From a virus: DNA of 49,248 nt. The notes beneath the pieces were generated by a model. It ran no database searches, was not told where the DNA came from, and worked only from the letters and a program-made list of their open reading frames with translations. Shown piece by piece: positions 29,691 to 38,200 of the stretch. The stretch covers positions 1 through 49,248 of the IMG/VR virus record IMGVR_UViG_3300030329_000459. One strand, 5' to 3'. Positions within the stretch are counted from its first letter, which is position 1. Every line of letters starts with the position of its first letter. Both the position numbers and the translations under genes were made by a program.

Positions 29691-29715
29691 GCAGTTAAGT
29701 TTATCGTAGAGTTTT
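29680..29715. terminator. Convergent terminator at the plus/minus junction
   Basis: CTCTACG (29680-29686) pairs with CGTAGAG (29705-29711) around an 18-nt loop. TTTT follows on the plus strand. The two converging stop codons lie in the loop's edge (29687-29690). On the minus strand the downstream A/T is weaker, so it works best for the rightward transcript. Confidence 0.6.
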
Positions 29716-29890
29716 GAGATGTATAATTTTTTAGTTTAACTCTACCATCAGCAAACTCATAATAAACAGTCCTGAAGACTGTCTGTAGTCTAAGCTCTTC
29801 TCCATGCGTTCTATTATGTCTAACTACTTCTGTAGTATTATGTTTAGCCCATGTTCCCACAGGTATTGATGGAGTTGTTGGCTCGATCAT
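29687..29890 (-). CDS. Protein of 67 residues, last gene of the minus block, unknown
   Basis: Begins MIEPTTPSIPVGTWAKHNTT and has a beta-rich second half (TVYYEFADGRVKLKNYTSQ). Start overlaps the previous stop closely. It is the terminal gene of the leftward late block. No domain recognised. Confidence 0.65.
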   Translation of the reverse strand: MIEPTTPSIPVGTWAKHNTTEVVRHNRTHGEELRLQTVFRTVYYEFADGRVKLKNYTSQNSTINLTA

Positions 29891-30111
29891 TTGACTGACT
29901 GTAAATGCATTTTATATTTACACATTATCTTTTGACTTGTTTCCAAGACAACTTCAGAATGTTTATTTAGTATTTCAAATAAAGCTTTAGATAAATCTAA
30001 ATCATTTGAACCTGCTATAGCTTCAGCTACATGAGCTACAACGTCTGCATTTGTTTTTATAACGCTTGTTTCAGGTAGTTCAGGCCCACCAAAAAAGTCT
30101 TCTACACCCAT
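29887..30111 (-). CDS. Protein of 74 residues, unknown
   Basis: The ATG at 30111 forms TAATG with the previous stop and has AAGGTG 8 nt upstream. Another ATG six bases earlier is too close to that site. Helical, acidic first half (NADVVAHVAEAIAGSNDLDL), then EILNKHSEVVLETSQ. Function unknown. Confidence 0.65.
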   Translation of the reverse strand: MGVEDFFGGPELPETSVIKTNADVVAHVAEAIAGSNDLDLSKALFEILNKHSEVVLETSQKIMCKYKMHLQSVK

Positions 30112-30407
30112 TACCATTTCACCTTATCAGCCCAATAAGCTGCGCTCATTTTACCTTTTTTAATATTCTTAGAATGTCTTGCTTTAAAACTTTTACGTTT
30201 AGCTTTCATACGAGCAGACTCTCCTGCTTTAGGTTTACCTGCTGTACTAGCTCCTTGTTCACCAAATCTAATTAATTTTAATTTATGTCCTTCTTGCGCT
30301 AAAACCACATGAGATTTAGTTTTGTGATTAGGAGTTCTTTTAGGTTTATTTATACCTTTTAAATTATGTTTTTTAATTAGATTAGCTCGTCTAGTTTCGT
30401 GGGCCAT
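30111..30407 (-). CDS. Conserved small basic marine-phage protein
   Basis: 98 very basic residues. I recognise the pattern PNHKTKSHVVLAQEG, KLIRFGEQGASTAGKPKAGE, then SFKARHSKNIKKGKMSAAYW from many marine phage genomes, where it lies among structural genes. I cannot name its family with certainty. The charge suggests DNA or capsid interior contact. Coupled to the next gene by TAATG. Confidence 0.75.
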   Translation of the reverse strand: MAHETRRANLIKKHNLKGINKPKRTPNHKTKSHVVLAQEGHKLKLIRFGEQGASTAGKPKAGESARMKAKRKSFKARHSKNIKKGKMSAAYWADKVKW

Positions 30408-30413
30408 AATAAA

Positions 30414-30599
30414 TTATCCTGTTACTTCTTGTTTAGGTATCTCAGCTATTACAGGAGTTCCAGAAGGAACACAATAGCTTTGAAGCTGTTCAGTTTTTCT
30501 TATTAGTTGAGCAGTTAAAGAACACTGTTCTCTATTATCGAATACTTGAATATATTGTGGGGTTGTGTTTAAAATAATTACAAGTATAAATTTTGCCAT
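30414..30599 (-). CDS. Small exported-like protein, YCVP family copy 1
   Basis: 61 residues. Residues 2-11 are hydrophobic (AKFILVIILN). Cys26 and Cys43 (YCVP) frame a helical polar part (LTAQLIRKTEQLQS). It shares this layout with the next upstream gene. GGAGG lies 18 nt before the ATG, which is unusually far. May be a periplasmic or membrane-tethered late protein. Role unknown. Confidence 0.6.
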   Translation of the reverse strand: MAKFILVIILNTTPQYIQVFDNREQCSLTAQLIRKTEQLQSYCVPSGTPVIAEIPKQEVTG

Positions 30600-30639
30600 A
30601 GTTTGTAGATCTTATTACCTCCATTAGTTGTAGTTTAAT

Positions 30640-30855
30640 TTAATCCCAAAACTGTGTAGTTTTAGGGACTGTTACAGGAACACAGTATGCAGAGATATTG
30701 TGTTGCCTATCTCTTCTATCGTATTGATTTACATTGCCATGTTCTACTGCATGAGCAAATGTATTACAACGATAAATATTTCTAAAATACCACCCATCAT
30801 TTTCTAATGTGTTACCGTTAATGATAACAACCAACATAAAAGCCATTATTTTCAT
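30640..30855 (-). CDS. Small exported-like protein, YCVP family copy 2
   Basis: 71 residues from an ATG that overlaps the previous stop as ATGA; a longer in-frame version is less likely. N-terminal hydrophobic stretch (MAFMLVVIINGN), one Cys near residue 29 (RNIYRCNTF), and AYCVPVTVP near residue 57. It resembles the adjacent downstream gene in hydrophobic start, Cys spacing and YCVP end, pointing to a diverged tandem duplicate. Confidence 0.6.
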   Translation of the reverse strand: MKIMAFMLVVIINGNTLENDGWYFRNIYRCNTFAHAVEHGNVNQYDRRDRQHNISAYCVPVTVPKTTQFWD

Positions 30856-31322
30856 TTTAATAATGCTATAACTAATGCAATTATTATTGCAGCTATTATT
30901 AAACCTATACCGCTCACTGAAGTCCAAACAAAGAGATCATGCATTAATTGTTTTCTTTGTTTACGTTTTTCTATTACAGCCTTAACTGAAGCTTCATGTT
31001 GAGCTTTAGACTCTGCCATAACTCTAAAATAATCATCTACAAATTTTTGATGATCTCTAGAAAGAACTGCCATATTTCTTAGCTCTTCGTGAAATCTATC
31101 CATTTGTCTACGAGCCATAGATAATTTCATAGCCTCCTGTGGTGATAGTGGTTGGACTAAAGACTCACGTTTTTCTATTTCAAACTTTTGCATACCTGAA
31201 TTAATGGCTTGCATTCTATCTAATACAGAACCTATATGCCCACCAGATTCTTTGACTTGACCAATCAATCCATTCACAGCACTTAATGCTGCTGTTATAG
31301 CTGCAATGGATTCAAATATCAT
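30852..31322 (-). CDS. Membrane-anchored coiled-coil protein
   Basis: 156 residues. N-terminal hydrophobic-helical part (SIAAITAALSAVNGLIGQVK), a long charged coiled coil (about 40-125: MARRQMDRFHEELRNM, SKAQHEASVKAVIEKRKQ), and one C-terminal membrane helix (GIGLIIAAIIIALVIALL). Marine phages often encode this type beside a 3-TM holin-like gene. A role in lysis or in the envelope is likely from context, but it does not have standard spanin topology. Confidence 0.7.
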   Translation of the reverse strand: MIFESIAAITAALSAVNGLIGQVKESGGHIGSVLDRMQAINSGMQKFEIEKRESLVQPLSPQEAMKLSMARRQMDRFHEELRNMAVLSRDHQKFVDDYFRVMAESKAQHEASVKAVIEKRKQRKQLMHDLFVWTSVSGIGLIIAAIIIALVIALLK

Positions 31323-31693
31323 TTCTTTTTATTCATTATGCCTATGACAGATCTAACCCCAAACGATGCTGCTACTATTACACTTAAAGCATAGTGATAC
31401 CACTCAGGCATATTTTGTAATACTCTAAAACCTTCTTCGACATACGGAACTGTAGCAGGTATAAAAGCTAATACTAAAGGAATACTAAATAATATTGTTA
31501 GCCATTCATCCTTCCAAGACTGTTGGGACGATCTAGCCATAGCTGTTTCCCAATCTGCTACTGACTCAGCTTGTTTAACCATGACTGCTGCTTCAGCTTC
31601 TGCTTTGGCTTTAGTCTTAGCAACCTTACCTTCTAGCCAAGTCTGCCCTAAACCAGCTACAGATTTAACAATAGCTCCTACTCCTAGTGCCAT
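31319..31693 (-). CDS. 3-TM holin-like protein
   Basis: 124 residues. N-terminal amphipathic part with an Ala/Lys/Glu helix (KVAKTKAKAEAEAAVMVKQ), then SQQSWKDEWLTILFSIPLVLA, IPATVPYVEEGF, and WYHYALSVIVAASFGVRSV. At least two strong hydrophobic segments follow WxDEW. This is the pattern of GTA_holin_3TM-like proteins. It lies one gene from the M15 endolysin, as expected for a holin that releases or regulates it. Confidence 0.75.
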   Translation of the reverse strand: MALGVGAIVKSVAGLGQTWLEGKVAKTKAKAEAEAAVMVKQAESVADWETAMARSSQQSWKDEWLTILFSIPLVLAFIPATVPYVEEGFRVLQNMPEWYHYALSVIVAASFGVRSVIGIMNKKK

Positions 31694-31887
31694 GTTACTT
31701 TCTCCGTTTCTATTTCATTTGCAATGTCAGGATTTTCATCTTCTAAAAGTTTTGAAAGAGCTTCTTGTTCTTCTTCAAACATTAATCTGAAGTCTTCTAG
31801 TTGCAGTACATCCAACCCTACTTTAGTTTGATGTTTTAAATAAATTGAATACAACATAACTAATAATGATTCAGCATATAAAACCAT
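31684..31887 (-). CDS. Small membrane-associated protein of lysis cluster
   Basis: 67 residues. The ATG at 31887 forms TAATG with the endolysin stop, so it is preferred over one 18 bases earlier. N-terminal hydrophobic helix (VLYAESLLVMLYSIYL), then an acidic helical tail (LMFEEEQEALSKLLEDE). Lies between the endolysin and the holin-like gene. Role unknown, perhaps holin control. Confidence 0.65.
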   Translation of the reverse strand: MVLYAESLLVMLYSIYLKHQTKVGLDVLQLEDFRLMFEEEQEALSKLLEDENPDIANEIETEKVTWH

Positions 31888-32258
31888 TAGTAACTCCAGA
31901 TCCAAGGACGAGGAGAACTAGATGAATGAGGTATAATATCTAAGTGTATGAATCTTCCATCACCTTTCTGGTTAATTCCTATCCCTGTGAAGTTATCTCG
32001 TATAGCAGCCTCTATTAGCATATAAGCGTCATTTCCAGATACCCCTATATCTATAGCCTTACCTGTCGTATGCGCCCCCGGAGCCTTCTTACGAGCTTCT
32101 ATGGGGTGTTCTGGACAACGGTAGCCAGAAGTAACAGGAAACGGGAATCCTAGCTCTTCACGAAGATTATCTATCTTAGCCATGAAGTAACCATCAATTC
32201 CTTCTGCACCACAATGTTGACACTTTAGTTCGTCTGCTGTAAAATATTTAAAAGACAT
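31887..32258 (-). CDS. M15-type peptidase endolysin
   Basis: 123 residues. Peptidase_M15/VanY-like zinc site: TSGYRCPEHPIEAR, then GAHTTGKAIDIGV (H63, D70), then RFIHLDII (H105 and D107). This gives the SxxR...HxxGxAxD...HxD layout of D-Ala-D-Ala or L-Ala-D-Glu peptidases that cut stem peptides. An extra N-terminal C-x2-C (CQHCG, 13-16) is typical of the phage subgroup. No signal peptide, so export depends on a holin. ATG follows immediately after the giant gene stop region. It is the second wall hydrolase besides the SleB type. Confidence 0.88.
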   Translation of the reverse strand: MSFKYFTADELKCQHCGAEGIDGYFMAKIDNLREELGFPFPVTSGYRCPEHPIEARKKAPGAHTTGKAIDIGVSGNDAYMLIEAAIRDNFTGIGINQKGDGRFIHLDIIPHSSSSPRPWIWSY

Positions 32259-35200
32259 TAAACAACTTTCCTTTTTAATCTATTAAGTAACCCACCATTT
32301 ATTTTTTTAGTTCTTAAAACTTTAACTAAAGAACCTTGATTAAAATCTTTATAAGGAATATTACCAATAGGTTTAACTTTAGTTTTTCTTCTTAATGCTT
32401 TAGCTAACTTTCCTCGTACATTAGGTGATGCTGTAAATTCTTTTATTAAATCTTGTATAAAAGCTTGTGTTCCTAGCCCTTGAGAGAAAGGTAAATTATT
32501 TTTAACGTATTTCTTTAAAGGTTCAGAGTTTCCATAAGCACCTCCAGTTTCTGAAGCAACCCAAGCATCAGATATTAAATTTATTTCTTCTTCATTTAAA
32601 CCTTCTGTATTTTTAAGTACTGTTACTCTAGCTTGTTTCTTAGAAGGAATTGTTAAAGGTTTAATTTCTTCAGGTTCCATTCTAGAAATTTGTTTCTGTT
32701 GTATGCTTTTTCCAAAAGGATCTGTTCTAACTATTTTTAATTTAAGTCCTTTTTGTTTAGCAGTTTGAATCATATGTTCAGTTCCTGAAGATTTTCCATC
32801 CCAAAAAGCAACGACCATATCAGCATTGTCAGCCATTTTTATATTTCTTTTAAATCCTGCTTGATTATCTTTCTTACCATTTTTTTGCCATTGAGCAGGA
32901 TATTCATCTACTTTTAAATTTTTACTTTGTGCATAAAGTTCTCCTAAAGAATCTGCTCCTTTTGCTTTTCCAGATACAATAGTAATATCTTTATTATTTT
33001 TAAATAAAGAATCTAACTCTTTTGATAATAAATCTACATCTTTAAAATCTCTTCCACCAGCAACTATTACTTTCATTTTATCTTTTGAAGGATCTTTAAA
33101 TTGTTTAGATCCTTTTCCTTCTATATAAGGAGGAGGAGTTCTTGTCCAAGTTCTACCTTTTTTGTAAAGTATAGCTGATTTTTCAGGGACTAAATCATCA
33201 TATCTTTTTTCCATCTGGAGATTTCTATCTAGTTCTTCTGCAACATCTGCAAGACCTAGCTTACCTCTTCCTAATTCTATTTCTTCTTCTACTTGTCCTT
33301 CATCACCTAATCGTTGATAAACATCTTTAACAAATCTATTTTTATTAGCTTCATGTTTATGAAGTTTTATTTCATCTTGTTCTTCTATATATTTTCTAAT
33401 AGTATCAGGTTCTAATCTATCTAAAATATCTTGATCTTCTATATTAAGAAGTCTCCAATGTCTAGCTAAAGGATTTAATATATTATTATCTAAAGGATGG
33501 AACCAAAGTTTAGAAGGTTCTCCAGCATTATTTTTAACTAAATTAACTACATTTTCTTTTGTGTATACATTCTTATAAAGCACAGGAATTTCTTGTCCTC
33601 CAAATGTATCCATTCTTACATATTTTACATCTTCTGTTTTACTTTGTTTATTTAAAAGATCTACTAAATTTTCATAAGTAGCTTGTTGTTCTAACTTAGC
33701 TATAGCAACTTGATTTATTCTTTTTTCATAATCATAAGGATCTTCATTAGGTTTACGTTTGATTCTATTATGCGCTCTTTCATGAAATATAATAAAATCT
33801 ATTACTTCTTTATAATCTTCTTTTGGATTGCCAGTATTGCCTATATTAAAATAACTTGTATCTGCATCTTCTCTAGAATACTGACCTTCTTTAAGCAAAG
33901 CTTTAAATTTAGTTTTTATACGTCCAGTTTTAATTCTATTTATAATTCCATAAGGCCCTTCTAAATCCATTCGTATCATTCCACTAGGACTTATAGAAGC
34001 TTCAGCAACATTAAAAGATTCAGCAGTAAACTCTTCAATAGGTAGATCACTTCCTATATCTATACTATTTCTAACATCTCTTAAAAATTTATTAGTTAAA
34101 GGATGATAAGAAATTATTTGACCCATATCAGTAGCAGAAGAAGCAGTACTAACCATATGAAAAGTTTTTTCATTATCTAATATATTAGTAATGGCTTTAA
34201 CAGGAAGATTAGTAACATTGCCTTCGTTAATAAAATCAATCTTTTCTTGAGTCGGCCTAGCATTAACAAAATCTATTTCTTTCTGAGAAGGTTTAGCAGT
34301 TTTATGCAGATTAATTAATTGAGCTTCTGGGTTTAAAAGTATGTAAGATCTTTTTCTACGAATACCATCAGTTACTTTATATACAGGCTCAGCCATCCTT
34401 GTAACAGGATCATCTATTTCAGGATCTGTAGGCCCTACTAAATCTTCATAGCCTGTTTCTTCTCTTTTAAAGACTTCTAAAGGTATATCTTTATCTCTTT
34501 CATATTCAGCTTTTATTTCTTCAGGAAGTTTTATTCGTTGTTTAAAAGTTTGATTAGTTGCAGGATTTACTCTTTCAATAGTTTCATAAGTATCTTTTAT
34601 TTCTTTATCTCTTCTTGCTCTACTCATTGATTCTGAACTAAGAAGTTCTTGTAATTCTTCTGGGCTATACCTACCTAATGCATCTTTTACAGATTTAGAT
34701 TTATCTTCAGTTCCTTTAGCAGTTAATATTTTATCTATTATATAAGAACCTTGTATATCTGTTAGTTCTTTAGATAAATTAGTTTGTGATTTAGGAAAGT
34801 AACCAATAACATCATAGCCTTCGTTAAGAAGAATATTTGAGAATTTGTCATTGTATTTAGAAAGTATTTTTTGAGCAAAGTAAGTAGAATCAAACTCAGG
34901 ATACTTAGTATCTAAGTTATCTATTTGTTTTATTTGTTCTAATTCTTTTTCATAATCTTTTCTTATGCTGTTTAAAGCTTTTCTAGTTTCAAGATTTTGA
35001 AATACATTTAAAAATTTATCATCATATACTAACAAAAATGGAGCGTTAGGTATGTCACCTTCATAATCTAAACTTCTACTAGCTCTTAACAATACATCAT
35101 TAGAGGTTACTTCATTATATGGAGTACCTTTATAGTTATATAAATTAGAGCCTATCTCATCTTCTTTGTATTCCATAGGAGTAACACGAGGCATTAAAGT

Positions 35201-38200
35201 ACGTTCATCAGCTTCAGGGTTTCTTATGTGAACATAATCATCTTTAAACTCTGAATCATCTAACACTAAGTTTCTAATTCTTAATTGTTCTTCAGGGCCT
35301 TGCTCAATAGTTAATCCTGTAAAATCATCTAAAGGATCTTCTTCAATATCTTTTTGGTTTAAAAATAATTTATTTGTGTAGCTTAATCTAGGATCTTCAT
35401 CAATTTCTTTAGAACTTAAATTTAAAATAGAAGGAAGATTTTCTTTCAGTAATCTTGCAAAACCTCCTCTTACAAATTCTTCTCTATCTTCTATAATATC
35501 TCCAGCTTGTTCAGAGTAAGGAACACCTGTCATTTTATCAATTTTAGTACTAGGATTTTTAGATATGCCTTTTATTTCTTCGTCTACTGTACCACCTTCT
35601 GCATATCCTTTAGCAGCTTTTAATTCATCTCTTATAAATTTTGTAGCAGATGTATAAGGATTTATAGGCTCTCTAGGTTTTCTTAATCCTAAACCTACAT
35701 CAATAATATAATCTTGTTCTCTTGCAAGACTTTTTAAATTACCTTTAATATCTGTTTCATCTCCTGTCACAGCTTTTATTCCAGAAGATGCCATATCTAA
35801 TGCAGAGTATCCGGGCATATTAGTCATTAAAAATTCATTAGGGCCTTTACGGTAAAGAATGCTATCTACAACATCTCCAACAATAGGGCCTGATATACCT
35901 TTAGCTACAGAGCCTAAAGTTCCTCCACCTATTTCTTGATTCTTTCTAATGTTTTGTATATACTCTCCAAAACCTAATCCACCCCATCGACTAACAGAAT
36001 CTAATATAATTTCATTAGGTTCTTTTTCTAAACTTTCTCCATTACTTCTTATTGCATTTAAACCTGCTGCAACTCCTGTCATTAACAAAGCTACACTACC
36101 TACTTTAGCTGTACCTGTTACAGGGTTTCTTTTTATTTGAGTATAATAATTTTTTAATACTGTGTTAGTAAACGCAGTTGGATAGCCTAAAAACTGAAAT
36201 AAAATAGTTCCTACAGGATGTTGTTGGGCATGAGGTCTAGTTACTGCTGCTTTAGAAGGATCTAAAATTACTTCATTAGCAAAACGTGCAGCACCTTTCA
36301 TTATATGATTTTCATAGAAGTCATCCCATTTTTTCATTCCTGTAAATCTATCTTCTGAAATTTTATGGTACTTAGATTCACCACGATCTATCCAAGTTTT
36401 ACCTCTGTTAATATCAACATTTAAATCATATAACTGAAGAGTAGCATCATCTAGTTTTCTTTTTTCACCTTTAGTTAAATTTTTAATTCCTTTAGCTTCA
36501 AGATTTTTAACTATTCTTAGATTACGAGTAATCATATCTTTACCCATAGTAAAAGCAGCTAACTGAACAGTACGTGTCCATTGACTTAATAAATTACCTT
36601 TAAAGAATACATTTTGTATTTTTCTAGCTAAAGGACTTTGAACTCCTTCTCCAGCTAATGAATCAATTCTTTGAGCTATAGCTTGTTCAAGCCCAAGCAT
36701 AACTCTATGCATTTCTCTATGAGCTTCTTCTCTTCCTAAGTTATGATCATCTTGTAAAAGTTTTTTAGTGTTATCGTAAAAAGAAGTACTAGCATTTTTA
36801 AATGCTTTTCCTACTCCTTTAGCATAAATATCTGCATCTACTCTAGTTAAAGGAATTAACATTTCTGTAAAACTTGACAAAGTAGCTAAAGGTAGGTGAG
36901 CTAATTGTTGTGATAATTTACTGTAATCTGATAACGTATTAGCAACATTAGAATTAAATCCTTGTTGATTTAACCCTGTAGCATATTCATATATCTTAAC
37001 AAGTTCTTCAGCATCTTTTCCTTTTAAAGATCCTCCAGCCGCTTTTAACTCATCTCTTATATCATCAATAAAGCGTTCTTTAAATTCATCTACATTAGCA
37101 CCAAATAATTGTTTTCTTGCATATAATCTAGCACTAGAACTAAAATAATCTCTCATTAACAAATCAAAATCATCATCAATAAATTTAGCTATGTCTTTAT
37201 CATCTAACATAAATAAATTTCTAGGACTAAAAGATGAAGGCAAAATTGTTCCTAAAGTATCCCCATCTATTTGGTGAAGTAAATCTTTTTTACCTAGCAT
37301 TTCATCTATTACATTATTAGCTGCTTTATATTTTTCATCAGTTAATCGTCTACTACTAGGTATAGTATTTATTAATTCTCTCTTAGCATTTCTTGCTTCT
37401 GTTAATTGTTTGCCAAAAGTTACAGCAGCTAATTCAATATCTCCTTCTTTAGGTATATCAATATTATAACTACGAGCAATCTGAATAATATCTTCATAAT
37501 TTTTATTTTTAGTATTGTCTATTAGATCAACAATATTATTTTCTAAACTTATTAAGTTAGATAAATTTTCTCTATTACTTTCATCTATAAGTTCTAAAGC
37601 TATATTGTCATCTACGACAACAGCATTAGAATCTACCATAATTTTAGCTAACTCATCTCTATCTTCATCTACAACACTCCATTTCCATCTTCTTGGAAAC
37701 CAAGCATTAGGGCCAGCTTTTAAAGCTTGTCTGTATATTCCAACTTTTTGACCATCTCCTAATACTCTGTTAGATAAATTTCTTACTGCTGCATAAGTTT
37801 TAATATGATCAATAGAAGCATTAGGAAATAATTCTTTTACTTTTTTAATTCTATCTGCATCAACTATTTGTTCTTCAAAAATATCTTGAGCTTCTTTACT
37901 TCTCATTAATTCTGTAAGGATTTGTTCATCTTTCTTAGTTAATTTTTTACCTTTTAATAAAGGTCTAACAGCATCTTCATAAGCAACCATATATCGACCT
38001 TCATAGTCATCTGCGGTTTCTTTATAAGATCTAGTAATAGGTTCATCACCTTTTCTAACAGCTTCTAAATCTATATCTTCAATACCTTTGTAAGTATCAT
38101 ATCTAAAAGTCGTTAATAATTTTTGTAAAGTAGGAGAGTATTTGGAAATAGTCATAAGCCGTGTAGTAGGCTTACCTATTGTGTTAGCTATAAAAATATC

